Of a stretch of DNA of 64,000 nucleotides, positions 43,208 through 52,077 are shown piece after piece. Location of the stretch: assembly GCA_045533955.1 (NCBI GenBank), contig JAZSIU010000069.1, forward strand, positions 1-64,000. The letters are read 5' to 3'. A program made the translations under genes and the position numbers. The stretch comes from HGM04593 sp045533955 (GTDB taxonomy: Bacteria > Bacteroidota > Bacteroidia > Bacteroidales > Bacteroidaceae). The first letter of the stretch is position 1; every line of letters starts with the position of its first letter. The notes below the pieces were generated by a model. It was given only the letters and a program-made list of their open reading frames with translations, was not told where the DNA came from and made no database searches.

Positions 43208-44941
43208 TTACTGCGCTTTGCGGTCGTCCTCTATTAGTTTGAGGAGGCGCTCGATGGCCTCGTCCTCGGGGATATTCTTTTGCACGCACTCTTGTTTGCG
43301 GTACAGGCTCACTTTTCCGCGTGCCGCGCCCACGTAGCCGTAGTCGGCGTCGGCCATCTCGCCGGGGCCATTTACTATGCAGCCCATCACGCCTATCTTT
43401 AGTCCTTTCAGATGGCCGGTGGCGGCTTTTATGCGTGCCAGCGTGCCCTGAAGGTCGTACATTGTGCGGCCGCATCCGGGGCAGGCGATATATTCGGTCT
43501 TGCTGATGCGTGTGCGTGTGGCCTGCAAGATGCCGAAGGCTATTGCGTTTATCTGCTCGTGGTCGATGCCTTCGTTCTCTATCCACACTCCGTCGGCAAG
43601 GCCGTCGATGAGCATTACTCCAAGGTCGGCGGCGGCTTTTATGCGCAGGCTCTCGACGCTGCTCTCGGAGTATGTGCGGCGTATCACGACGGGGGTGCTC
43701 ACTCCCTCGACCATAAGGCGGTGGACAAGGGCGCGCAGCTCGCCAACGGGGTTCTTGTGTGTGCTGTGAGCGATAATTACGCTGTTGCTGCTGCCTCGGA
43801 GCTGTTCGATGAGGGCGGGTGTAAGGTCGCTGTATTGCAGGGTGATAAATTCGATGCCTTTGCTATCTTCTATCGTTCCGTTGTGTGCCACAAAGTCGGG
43901 TGCAAGATTCTGCTCTGTGGTGTGGTGGCCGCTTATCACCACGGGGACTTTGTCGCCGCCTATGCAACCGACGGCCTTTGTGGTGCGGCGGCGGGGCTCG
44001 ATGTAGTTAAAATGGGGCGAAACGATGCCCTCTACTGCGTGGTGTCCCGCGCGCGAGGCTATATACTCGGCAAGCTCTTTGGCGACGGGAATCTCGTTCT
44101 CGGGGGCCTCGGCAAGCGAGACGCGCACCGTGTCGCCTATGCCGTCGGCAAGCAGTGCTCCGATGCCGACGGCGCTCTTTATGCGGCCGTCCTCGGCGTC
44201 GCCGGCCTCGGTAACGCCCAGATGCAGGGGGAACGATACGCCCTCTTGCTGCATCACTGCCACAAGGCGGCGCACGGTGGTTACCATCATTGCTGTGTTA
44301 CTTGTTTTTATGGATACTACCACGTTGCTGAAATTCTCGTCGCGGCAGATGCGCAGAAACTCCATACACGACTCGACAACGCCCGAGGGGGTGTCGCCGT
44401 AGCGGCTCATTATTCTGTCCGAGAGTGAGCCGTGATTTACGCCCACGCGTATGGCCTTACCCTCTTTTTTGCATAGGTCGAGGAAAGCGGTGAAGCGTCG
44501 GCGCAGGCGCACAAGCTCTTCGGCATACTCCTCGTCGGTGTAGTCGATGTGTTTGAACGTGCGGGCCGTATCGACGTAGTTTCCGGGGTTTACGCGCACT
44601 TTGTCGGCATATTGTGCGGCGACGTCGGCTACCGATGCGTTGAAATGTACGTCGGCCACAAGGGGAACGTTGCATCCTTGCGACGATAGCAGGGCTTTTA
44701 TGTTGCCCATATTTATTGCTTCGCGGCTGCCTTGTGTGGTGAGGCGTACAAGCTCGCCGCCCTTTGCAACGATGCGTTGCACCTGTGCGGCGCTGCCCTC
44801 GGTGTCCATCGTCGATGTGTTTGTCATCGACTGTATGCGCACGGGGTTGTTGCAGCCTATCTTGACGCCGCCTACATTCACCTCGACGGTGCTGCGGCGT
44901 CGGTAATTGAATATATCAATTTGTTTTGTACTCATATTCAA
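43208..44941 (-). CDS. ispG: 4-hydroxy-3-methylbut-2-enyl diphosphate synthase (long form)
   Basis: A 577-residue [4Fe-4S] enzyme of the MEP isoprenoid pathway, converting MEcPP to HMBPP. The N-terminal TIM-barrel half shows VRIQSMTNTSTMDTEG and LVADVHFNASVAD. The C-terminal cluster ligands are CPGCGRTMYDLQ and GCIVNGPGE. The total is some 200 residues longer than the E. coli enzyme because of an inserted domain between the two (about 270-470), as in plants and other Bacteroidota. Its first 26 bases overlap the end of purE, so the two are coupled. dxs of the same pathway lies at 56.7-58.6 kb. Confidence 0.95.
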   Translation of the reverse strand: MNMSTKQIDIFNYRRRSTVEVNVGGVKIGCNNPVRIQSMTNTSTMDTEGSAAQVQRIVAKGGELVRLTTQGSREAINMGNIKALLSSQGCNVPLVADVHFNASVADVAAQYADKVRVNPGNYVDTARTFKHIDYTDEEYAEELVRLRRRFTAFLDLCKKEGKAIRVGVNHGSLSDRIMSRYGDTPSGVVESCMEFLRICRDENFSNVVVSIKTSNTAMMVTTVRRLVAVMQQEGVSFPLHLGVTEAGDAEDGRIKSAVGIGALLADGIGDTVRVSLAEAPENEIPVAKELAEYIASRAGHHAVEGIVSPHFNYIEPRRRTTKAVGCIGGDKVPVVISGHHTTEQNLAPDFVAHNGTIEDSKGIEFITLQYSDLTPALIEQLRGSSNSVIIAHSTHKNPVGELRALVHRLMVEGVSTPVVIRRTYSESSVESLRIKAAADLGVMLIDGLADGVWIENEGIDHEQINAIAFGILQATRTRISKTEYIACPGCGRTMYDLQGTLARIKAATGHLKGLKIGVMGCIVNGPGEMADADYGYVGAARGKVSLYRKQECVQKNIPEDEAIERLLKLIEDDRKAQ

Positions 44942-45422
44942 GCCCTTTCAGTTCTTCGTTGGCTTTTTCTATCTTTTTCTTGAGGCTCTGTTTGTAGGCG
45001 GATACACGTGCGGCAAGCTCGCTGTCGGCCAAAGAGAGCATCTGTGCTGCCAAGATGGCTGCGTTGAGCGAGGCGTTTATGCCCACCGTGGCCACGGGGA
45101 TTCCGGGGGGCATCTGCACTATTGCCAGCAGTGCGTCCATTCCGTCGAGGGTGCTGTTTATGGGCACGCCGATTACGGGCAGGGTGGTGCTTGCTGCTAT
45201 TACTCCGGGCAGATGCGCGGCCATTCCTGCGGCGGCGATTATTATTTTTACTCCGCGCTCTTTGGCTCCTTTGGCGAAGGCTTCCACTGCCTCGGGGGTG
45301 CGGTGGGCCGAGAGGGCGTTAACCTCGAAGGGGATGTGCATCTCGTTCAGAAAATCGGTTGCTTTTTTCATTACGGGAAGGTCGGAGGTGCTTCCCATTA
45401 TTACGCTTACTATTGGTTCCAT
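44916..45422 (-). CDS. purE: N5-carboxyaminoimidazole ribonucleotide mutase
   Basis: A 168-residue class I PurE that moves the carboxyl group of N5-CAIR to give CAIR in purine synthesis. Landmarks are SVIMGSTSDLPVMKKATDFL at the N-terminus, SAHRTPEAVEAFA for substrate binding, and AAGMAAHLPGVIAASTTLPV. Length is normal. It lies 91 bases after fbp and overlaps ispG by 26 bases. The intergenic stretch upstream has an imperfect hairpin (CCCCGC/GCGTGGGG, near 45451-45472) but no good promoter box, so transcription may come from further upstream. Confidence 0.94.
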   Translation of the reverse strand: MEPIVSVIMGSTSDLPVMKKATDFLNEMHIPFEVNALSAHRTPEAVEAFAKGAKERGVKIIIAAAGMAAHLPGVIAASTTLPVIGVPINSTLDGMDALLAIVQMPPGIPVATVGINASLNAAILAAQMLSLADSELAARVSAYKQSLKKKIEKANEELKGLEYEYKTN

Positions 45423-45513
45423 AATTTTATTTTTTTTATTTTCGGCTCTCCCCGCGGTGCTTTGCGTGGGGCATCGGGGGCTGTTTTTTTTAAAATGTTT
45501 ATGCCTTGGGGGC

Positions 45514-47505
45514 TCAGGGGCGCTCCTTTATTATGCCTTTTCGATAGGCAAGGAGCAGGCGTTCGAGGTCGGCAATCTTCAGCTGTATGCCGCGGCCGAT
45601 GTCTGTGTCGCGCACCTTCTCGCGCTTACCCATCATTTCGACAATCTGTGTGGTGCCCTGAATGTCGGTTCCGTTGAGTATGGCCTCTTCGGTGGATGTA
45701 AAGGGCTCGTGTTGCACAAGTTCGAAGCCTCGGCTGTGATAGACGAGTGTGTAGCCTGCGATGCCTGTGCGGTTGTGATATACGCGCGAGAATCCTCCGT
45801 CGATAACCATCAGACGGCCGTCGGCCTTTATGGGGGTCTCGCCTTTGCCCACACGCACGGGGACGTGTCCGTTTATAATGTGTCGGTGGCTGCCTTTTAC
45901 GCCAAACTCGTCGAGGATGCCGTCGCACACCTCGGCCTTGTCGCGCAGAATGTAGTACCACCCTTTGGGCTCCTTTTGTACCTCTTTGTCGGTGAGCAGA
46001 TAGCGCTCGAATGTGGCCATCTTCGATTTTCCGAACAGGGGCGACTCGGGGCCGCACCACAGGTACCAGAAAAAGTCGGCGGCGTAGGCGCGCTCCTCGG
46101 CGTTGACGTCGTTGTCGAATGCGGCGCGTGCCATTCGCTCGACACGTTTCATAAGTTCCTTGCCCTTTACGGGTACTCCGCCAAAGACAACCTCGCGCAT
46201 CGAGCCGTCCTCGTTTATGGGTACGGCTGCGTGGAACATTAGGTTCGAGTTGTATATTGCGTACATTCCTCCGCGCATAAGCAGGCAGTTGACGTGGGCC
46301 TGCAAACGCTCGCTGCGCATAAATGAGTGGCGCAGACGCTCTATAAGGTCTTGCTCCTCGGGGGTGAGTGCGTAGGGGGCGGAGGGGTCGAGCGTGGGCC
46401 ACAGCTTGTCTTTCATTTCGTACTCGTTGCCGTCGATGGTTATTGTGCCGCGCTCTTTGTTTATAAATTCCATAAGGCAACGGTCTTGCATATTCCACTC
46501 GGGGTGGGCCATTGCAATTTGTCCCGACAGTTTAAATTCAATCACCGAGACGGCTTTGTGCATCTGTGCTATTAAGCGGACGTCTTTGTCGGTGAAATTT
46601 GTGCGCTCTTCATCGACGCGCGGCTGATATATTTCGCAGGGGTCGTCGCCGTACTGCTCCATTGCGAATGTGGCCAGCGGCACCATATTTATTGCGTAAC
46701 CATCCTCGAGGGTGGTGGTGTTTGCGTCGCGCAGCGACAGGCGAAGCACGCTTGCTATGCAGCAGGTGTTTCCGGCTGCTGCACCCATCCACAGGACGTC
46801 GTGATTGCCCCACGTAATATCAAGATGGTGATATTCGCTGAGGGTGTCCATTATGTGATGCGCGCCGGGGCCGCGGTCGAAAATGTCGCCCAAAATGTGC
46901 AGGCGGTCTATTGTGAGGCGCTGGATAAGGTAGCACAGCGCTGTTATAAAGTGCTGTGCACGGCCTGTGCCGATGATGGTCTCGACAATGACGCTCAGAT
47001 AGGCTTGTTTGTTCTCGATGTCGTTGCTCTCGTGCAGAAGTTCCTCGATAATGTAGGCATACTCCTCGGGGAGGCTCTTACGCACCTTCGAGCGGGTGTA
47101 TTTCGACGATACGTCGCGGCATACTTTTATGAGCTTGCCCAGCGTCTCGCGGTAAAATTCGCTGACGTCGGCCACGGACTGCTCTATTAGCTTTAGTTTC
47201 TCTTCGGGGTAGTAGATGAGCGTGCACAGCTCTTTCTTTTGAGCGTCGCTGAGCTCGTCGCCGAAAAGCTCGTTCACCTTGCGCTTTATATTGCCCGATG
47301 CGTTGCGCAGCACGTGCTCAAAGGCTTCGTGCTCGCCGTGAATATCGGCCATAAAGTGCTCGGTGGGCTTGGGCAGATGCAGGATGGCCTCAAGGTTTAT
47401 AATCTCGGTTGTTACACTCGACACGGTTGGAAAATCGCGTGCCAACAGACGAAGGTATCTTAAGTCCTCTTTTACCTCTTCAAGGGTTACGTGCGGTTTA
47501 AGCAT
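45514..47505 (-). CDS. fbp: Fructose-1,6-bisphosphatase, class III
   Basis: A 663-residue metallophosphatase-type FBPase that dephosphorylates fructose 1,6-bisphosphate in gluconeogenesis. Metal-binding motifs are MADIHGEHEAF, LGDIFDRGPGAHHIM and TWGNHDVLWMG near the N-terminal third, and INGHVPVR and VIDGGFSR later. ATG 47505 was preferred to an in-frame GTG at 47538, as only the ATG start gives the family-like MLKPHVTLEEVKEDL. A full-consensus promoter box at 47571-47580 gives a leader of about 60 bases. This class is typical of Bacteroidota and Firmicutes. Confidence 0.94.
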   Translation of the reverse strand: MLKPHVTLEEVKEDLRYLRLLARDFPTVSSVTTEIINLEAILHLPKPTEHFMADIHGEHEAFEHVLRNASGNIKRKVNELFGDELSDAQKKELCTLIYYPEEKLKLIEQSVADVSEFYRETLGKLIKVCRDVSSKYTRSKVRKSLPEEYAYIIEELLHESNDIENKQAYLSVIVETIIGTGRAQHFITALCYLIQRLTIDRLHILGDIFDRGPGAHHIMDTLSEYHHLDITWGNHDVLWMGAAAGNTCCIASVLRLSLRDANTTTLEDGYAINMVPLATFAMEQYGDDPCEIYQPRVDEERTNFTDKDVRLIAQMHKAVSVIEFKLSGQIAMAHPEWNMQDRCLMEFINKERGTITIDGNEYEMKDKLWPTLDPSAPYALTPEEQDLIERLRHSFMRSERLQAHVNCLLMRGGMYAIYNSNLMFHAAVPINEDGSMREVVFGGVPVKGKELMKRVERMARAAFDNDVNAEERAYAADFFWYLWCGPESPLFGKSKMATFERYLLTDKEVQKEPKGWYYILRDKAEVCDGILDEFGVKGSHRHIINGHVPVRVGKGETPIKADGRLMVIDGGFSRVYHNRTGIAGYTLVYHSRGFELVQHEPFTSTEEAILNGTDIQGTTQIVEMMGKREKVRDTDIGRGIQLKIADLERLLLAYRKGIIKERP

Positions 47506-47570
47506 AGTCGTATTCTTTTGTCTATCATTGGCCCGCACCCTGAAGAAAAAGGGCCCGGACGCTATCTTAC

Positions 47571-47580
47571 CGCAAATTTA
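47571..47580 (-). promoter_or_regulatory. -7 box upstream of fbp
   Basis: Minus-strand TAAATTTGCG fits TAnnTTTGCG, about 66 bases before the chosen ATG. Confidence 0.5.
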
Positions 47581-47677
47581 TACTTATTTTTTTCAAATAA
47601 CAAATTTTATGGTGCAATAAAGAGGGGGCGGGAGCGGTTGTGGTGTTACTACTATGCTGTGTAGGGTTCTTCGGTGG

Positions 47678-48520
47678 TTATTTCCCGAACCCTTCGCTTA
47701 TGAATGGCAGCGCAATGTAGAGTGCCTCTTGCCAATATTGCCACGAGTGTCCGCCGTCGCGCACGCGCAATTGGTGGCGCACACGTTGCTTGCGCATTGC
47801 GCGTATAAACTCCATATTGTTGTCGAAGAGAAAATCGTCGTCGCCAACGTCGATGAACCAGCGTACCGATGCTATGCTGTCGCGCTGCTCTTTTGTGGCA
47901 TTTTGGACGATGGTGATATTGTTGTGCTCGACGGCACTCTGCATAAAGAGGCGGCGACGAGCGTCGGGGTTGCGGCTTATCCAGCTGTTCTCAATCATTC
48001 CCATAAGGGCGCTCATTGCGTAGGCCGAGGAGAACATCTCGCTGTGGCGCAGGGCGTAGCCTGTGGTGCCTCCGCCGCCCATCGAGAGGCCGGCAATGGC
48101 GCGTTGCTCGCGACGAGCTTTTATGCGGTAGCTGCTCTCGATGTGTGGAATAAATTCTTGGAAGAAAAAGTCCTCGTAACGCCACCCCTCGCAGTTGAAA
48201 TATCCGTCGTAGGTGGTGCCTGCGTCGGGCATTACGATTATCATTTTTTGTGCCTTTTTATCGGCGAAAATATCGGTGGCAATCTCTTGTATGCATCCTT
48301 TGTCGCGCCACGATGTGTGGTTGTCGGTTAGTCCGTGCAGGAGGTAAAGGACGGGGTAGAGGGTGGTGTCGCTCTGTTCGTAGCCCTCGGGCAGGTAGAT
48401 GCAGTAGTTTTTGTCGCAGCCGAGTATGGTGCTCTTAAGGCTTTTTTCTTCGACTCTTTGGGCTGTTGCGGCCATTGTGCCGATTATCAGCATTGCTATT
48501 GTGGCTGTTATTCTGTTCAT
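47678..48520 (-). CDS. Exported esterase of the esterase D/feruloyl esterase type
   Basis: A 280-residue alpha/beta hydrolase with signal peptide (ITATIAMLIIGTMAATAQ). Landmarks are LYPVLYLLHGLTDNHTSW (oxyanion region), AIAGLSMGGGGTTGYAL with nucleophile Ser in GLSMG, an acid in FIDVGDDDFL, and the catalytic His in RDGGHSWQYW. It belongs with carbohydrate esterase family 1-like enzymes (acetyl, feruloyl or S-formylglutathione-type esters). An exported form suggests a glycan ester as substrate, which is inference. The start at 48520 was chosen because the longer frame upstream has an Arg-rich, gene-shadow composition and would overlap rpoN. It follows rpoN after 47 bases. Confidence 0.85.
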   Translation of the reverse strand: MNRITATIAMLIIGTMAATAQRVEEKSLKSTILGCDKNYCIYLPEGYEQSDTTLYPVLYLLHGLTDNHTSWRDKGCIQEIATDIFADKKAQKMIIVMPDAGTTYDGYFNCEGWRYEDFFFQEFIPHIESSYRIKARREQRAIAGLSMGGGGTTGYALRHSEMFSSAYAMSALMGMIENSWISRNPDARRRLFMQSAVEHNNITIVQNATKEQRDSIASVRWFIDVGDDDFLFDNNMEFIRAMRKQRVRHQLRVRDGGHSWQYWQEALYIALPFISEGFGK

Positions 48521-48567
48521 ATTTTCTTTTGTTGGTTGTTGTGCGAAAAAAAAAGTGGGTTGTCGGC

Positions 48568-50028
48568 TCAGCCTTTGCGCAGGCGGGCGACGGGGATATT
48601 GAGCTGCTCGCGGTATTTTGCCACGGTGCGACGGGCGAGGCTGAAGCCTTGACGGCACAGCTCGTCGGTCAGTTGTGCGTCGGTAAGGGGGTTGCTCTTG
48701 TCCTCGGTGGCGATGAGCTCTTGCAGGCAGCGGTGAAGCTCGCGCACTGAAATTTCGCCTCCGCCTACGGTGGCAACGCCGTCGTTGAAGAAGTATTTCA
48801 GGGGGAATATGCCCCACGGCAGTTGTACGTATTTGCTGTTGCTCACGCGCGAGACGGTGGAGATGTCGTAGCCTGTGGCGCGGGCAATGTCCTCGAGTAT
48901 CATTGGCTTTAGGAGTGCTTCGTCGCCGCCCGAGAGCAGAAACTCGCGCTGTGCCTTTACAATCTCGTTCATTGTGCGGGTGAGTGTCTCCTCGCGTTGC
49001 TTGACGGCGCTTATAAAGCCTTTGGCGGCGTCTATTTTGTGGCGCAGGAATTGTGCGGCGGCTTTCTCCTCGGGGCGGTCGCTGCGCAGTTGTGTCTCGA
49101 GCATTTGTTGATAGTCGTCGCTGACGCGCAGCCGGGGAATGTACATATTGTCTAATTGGACGGTGATTGTCTCGTCCTGTACCTCGACGGTGAAGTCGGG
49201 GACTATTTGTTGGCGGCTTGTGCCCAGCCCTTCGGTGAGCGAGGCTCCGGGACGCGGATTAAGGCGTGTAATCTCGGCAATGGCCTCGCGGAAACTGCTC
49301 TCGTCGCAGCCCAATTTTGCGGCTATATTCTCCCAACGCTTTTGGCTGAATTCGTCGTAGTGTCGGGTGAGTATGAGGCGTTGTAGGGCGAGGCTCTCGT
49401 CGCGGCCGGCGGCATTCTCTTCCTGACGCTTTATTTGCAGCAGCAGGCACTCTTGCAACGAGCGTGCCCCGATGCCGGGAGGGTCGAACGTCTGTATCAT
49501 CTGCAAGAGGCGCAGGATGGTTTTTTCGTCGGTGTATATGCCGTTGTATATTGTGAGCTCGTCGATAATCTCGTCTAAGGGCTTGTAGAGGAGGCCGTCC
49601 TCTTCGAGTGAGCCGATAAGATACTCGCCTATTGCTTTTTCTGTCTCGTCGAGGCGAAGCTCGCCCAATTGTTCGAGCAGTGTATCGCCGAATGATACGC
49701 CTGCCGAGAGGGGAATATCTTCGGCGGGGCTTGCGTTGCTGCGATGCTCCCAGCCGGCATATTCGGGGACGTCGTCGGGCGTGCGGTAGTCGTCGACCGA
49801 GCTTATCTCGTCTGTGCTATTCTCACCGGGGAGAATGTTGTTTGTGTCGTGCGGGTCGGGCTCTATCGCTTCGAGCGCGGGGTTCTCTAAAAGCTCGCTG
49901 CGCACCTTGTCCTCGAGCTCGACGGTGGTGAGCTCGAGCATACGCACAAACAGCACCTGTTGGGGCGATAGTGTCTGCGTCTGTGTTTGTGTCTGCGCCT
50001 GTGTCTGTGATAGCGAGTTGTGCTTCAT
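48568..50028 (-). CDS. rpoN: RNA polymerase sigma-54 factor
   Basis: A 486-residue sigma factor for -24/-12 promoters, which need an AAA+ activator. The N-terminal activator-interacting region begins with an unusual run (QTQAQTQTQTQTLS) encoded by a 6-base periodic sequence, then LSPQQVLFVRMLELTTVELE. The core-binding domain follows (about 100-300). The C-terminus holds the RpoN box ARRTVAKYRE near residue 470. All diagnostic parts are present. No sigma-54 activator gene lies in the window. It is 12 bases after the nucleoside kinase gene, probably in one transcript. Confidence 0.95.
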   Translation of the reverse strand: MKHNSLSQTQAQTQTQTQTLSPQQVLFVRMLELTTVELEDKVRSELLENPALEAIEPDPHDTNNILPGENSTDEISSVDDYRTPDDVPEYAGWEHRSNASPAEDIPLSAGVSFGDTLLEQLGELRLDETEKAIGEYLIGSLEEDGLLYKPLDEIIDELTIYNGIYTDEKTILRLLQMIQTFDPPGIGARSLQECLLLQIKRQEENAAGRDESLALQRLILTRHYDEFSQKRWENIAAKLGCDESSFREAIAEITRLNPRPGASLTEGLGTSRQQIVPDFTVEVQDETITVQLDNMYIPRLRVSDDYQQMLETQLRSDRPEEKAAAQFLRHKIDAAKGFISAVKQREETLTRTMNEIVKAQREFLLSGGDEALLKPMILEDIARATGYDISTVSRVSNSKYVQLPWGIFPLKYFFNDGVATVGGGEISVRELHRCLQELIATEDKSNPLTDAQLTDELCRQGFSLARRTVAKYREQLNIPVARLRKG

Positions 50029-50040
50029 TGTCTTTTTTTG

Positions 50041-51684
50041 TTAATAGGTGAAGCTGCTTCCGCCTAAAAATTCGCGTATAAGGGAGGTGGGGGGCAGCTC
50101 TTTGTCGGGCAAAGGTACAATATATTCGAGGAATTTCAATAGGCGGCGGGCCACTGAGTATTCTTCGCGGTTCTCGGGTACCTGTCGCAGCAGTGGTTCG
50201 ACGTGGGGCTTCAGCACGGCAAGCTCGTACAGAAGGGCCGAGTTGAACATTACGTCGGCGTTCTCTTGGTAGGGGAATATCCATTTTTCCTCACCCTCGC
50301 GCACGTCGGGCCAGCGTCTGATGGTCTCGACGGCGTCGTAGCCGCGGTATTTGTAGTCGCGCAGCATACGACGCAACAGGCGGTTGTCGGACGTGGGGAT
50401 GTAGTTGTGAAAATCGAGCTTTATGGAGGTGAGTGCCGATACGTAGATGCGGAATTTCTCTTCCTCGGGGATTTGTGCGGTGAGCATCGGGTTCAGGCCG
50501 TGTGTGCCTTCGATGACAAGCACCATCTGCGGGGTGAGTTTAATGGTGTTGCCAAGATATTCGCGCTCGCCTTTTTGAAAATTGTAGTGTGGCAGAGGTA
50601 TCTCTTCGCCTGCGAGTATTTTGCTTAGCGACTCGTTGAAATAGGGGAGGTCTATTGAGTATATCGACTCAAAATCGTAGTCGCCGTCCTCTTTCAGCGG
50701 GGTCTGGGTGCGGTTCAGGAAAAAGTCGTCGAGGGAGATTGCGTGGGGCTTAAGGCCGCAGGCCATAAGGTGTACGCTCAGACGCTTGCTCGTTGTGGTC
50801 TTTCCCGAGGATGAGGGACCGGCGATGAGCACCACGCGCGAGCCGCGACGTTTAATCTCGTCGGCTATAAAGGCGATGCGCTTCTCTTGCAGCGCTTCGG
50901 AGACGTTTACAAGCTCGACGCCGTGCCCTTCGGTTATTGCTTTGTTAAAGTCGCCGACGGTCTCGACGCTCATTATCTGTTGCCATCTGAGGCGCTCGGT
51001 GAAACGCTCTTGCAGCTTTTCTTGCGGCACTTTATCTTCGAGCGACATTGGTTTGTCGCGGTCGGGGACGCGCAGCAGCACGCCGTCGCAGAATCTCTCA
51101 ATCTCGAAGAGGGTCAGATAGCCGGTGCTTGGCAGTAGGCCGCCGTAGTAATAGTCGATGTAATCTTCGAGCATATAGTAGCTTGCGTAGAGCGAGCCGT
51201 ATGTCTCGAGCTGACGGACTTTGTCGTGCCGACCTATTTTTGAGAATATCTTCATAGCTTCGGCTGTGTGGCACTCGATGCGATGAAAATGTATGTCGCG
51301 CTCTATTATCTTGTGCATAGCCTCGCGCACTTTATCGACCTCACTTTCGGTGAGCTCGGTCTCCATACGGCAGTAGTAGCCTTTGGAAATTGGATTCTCG
51401 AAGCGCACGGTGCGCCCGGGGAAGAGCTCGTGCATTGCTTTCATCATTACGAATGTGAGCGAGCGCACGTACATTCTCATTCCGTCCTCTGAGGTAATGT
51501 CGAGAAACTCAATGTCTTTGTTGCGATAGACTCTGTATGTGAGTCCTACAACCTCGTTGTTGACGCGGGCGGCTACCGGCTTGTAGGGTAGCTCAAGGTT
51601 CATTCTCTTGCAGATGTCGATGAGGTTCACGCCTGCCTCGAAACTTTTGCTCTTACCGTTGTTTTTACAGAATATGCGTACCAT
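50041..51684 (-). CDS. TGS-domain nucleoside (uridine-type) kinase
   Basis: A 547-residue protein. The N-terminal TGS domain (about 1-65) and a threonyl-tRNA-synthetase-like editing domain (about 70-230: HFHRIECHTAEAMKIF) are followed by a P-loop kinase domain of the uridine kinase/phosphoribulokinase type (about 275-490). The latter has GPSSSGKTTTSKRL, ISLDDFFLNR and VLVIEGTHGLNP. The fusion is common in Bacteroidota, Clostridia and Thermotogales. The true substrate is uncertain and could be uridine/cytidine or another nucleoside. A promoter box lies 25 bases upstream, making it the head of nucleoside kinase-rpoN-esterase. Confidence 0.9.
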   Translation of the reverse strand: MVRIFCKNNGKSKSFEAGVNLIDICKRMNLELPYKPVAARVNNEVVGLTYRVYRNKDIEFLDITSEDGMRMYVRSLTFVMMKAMHELFPGRTVRFENPISKGYYCRMETELTESEVDKVREAMHKIIERDIHFHRIECHTAEAMKIFSKIGRHDKVRQLETYGSLYASYYMLEDYIDYYYGGLLPSTGYLTLFEIERFCDGVLLRVPDRDKPMSLEDKVPQEKLQERFTERLRWQQIMSVETVGDFNKAITEGHGVELVNVSEALQEKRIAFIADEIKRRGSRVVLIAGPSSSGKTTTSKRLSVHLMACGLKPHAISLDDFFLNRTQTPLKEDGDYDFESIYSIDLPYFNESLSKILAGEEIPLPHYNFQKGEREYLGNTIKLTPQMVLVIEGTHGLNPMLTAQIPEEEKFRIYVSALTSIKLDFHNYIPTSDNRLLRRMLRDYKYRGYDAVETIRRWPDVREGEEKWIFPYQENADVMFNSALLYELAVLKPHVEPLLRQVPENREEYSVARRLLKFLEYIVPLPDKELPPTSLIREFLGGSSFTY

Positions 51685-51708
51685 AGGCTCACTTTTTGGT
51701 TAATTATA

Positions 51709-51718
51709 TGCGAAAATA
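51709..51718 (-). promoter_or_regulatory. -7 box upstream of the nucleoside kinase
   Basis: Minus-strand TATTTTCGCA is a full consensus match, 25 bases before the ATG at 51684. Confidence 0.6.
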
Positions 51719-51804
51719 AAAATAAAATTCTTTTGCGTGGATAATAAATAGGTTTTTTTCACAATTATTTAATAATCTTTGTTTGCATTGGTGAAACAAT
51801 GTTG

Positions 51805-52003
51805 TATATTTGCTGTAAACAGCGAAAATAGCCTGCACTCGCTTAGAAATAACAAAGTGCCTTTGTTTATCTCGCTCGTTTGTTGCTATCTTTGTCTGTA
51901 AACAGCGAAAATAGCCTGCACTCGCTTAGAAATAACAAAGTGTCTTTGTTTATCTCGCTCGTTTGTTGCTATCTTTGTCTGTAAACGACCAAAATAGCCT
52001 GCA
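51805..52003 (+). repeat. 83-bp tandem repeats with three promoter boxes
   Basis: Units 51813-51895 and 51896-51978 differ at one base (GTGCCTTTG versus GTGTCTTTG). A partial third copy runs from 51979 to about 52003. Each unit ends in the -7 box TATCTTTG (51887-51894, 51970-51977), and another box, TATATTTG (51805-51812), precedes the first unit. So three boxes lie 82 and 83 bases apart, each followed by the same TGTAAAC leader start. TTTG lies 21 bases before the boxes inside the units. Each unit also has a small hairpin (AACAAAG/CTTTGTT) and the block CTCGCTCGTTTGTT shared with 36.9 kb. Confidence 0.85.
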
Positions 52004-52077
52004 ATAGCTTTTTTGCTCGATTGCCGGTAAGCGGCCGTGTCAGATGCTGCAATAGGACTTTTTTTATTTTGTTGACT

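Larger units (their letters stand above)
51685..52077. other. 393-bp divergent intergenic region
   Basis: It holds the minus-strand promoter of the nucleoside kinase (51709-51718) and, on the plus strand, a tandem 83-bp duplication with three promoter boxes in front of the ATPase gene. No small gene was recognised. Confidence 0.7.

Noticed and set aside
48521..48817. N-terminal extension of the exported esterase
   Set aside because: The 99 extra codons are antisense-like, Arg/Pro-rich, and overlap rpoN. A proper signal peptide begins at 48520.
51813..52003. Possible short CRISPR array
   Set aside because: The repeats are 83 bp long and directly adjacent, with no spacers and no cas genes. 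They contain promoter boxes instead.
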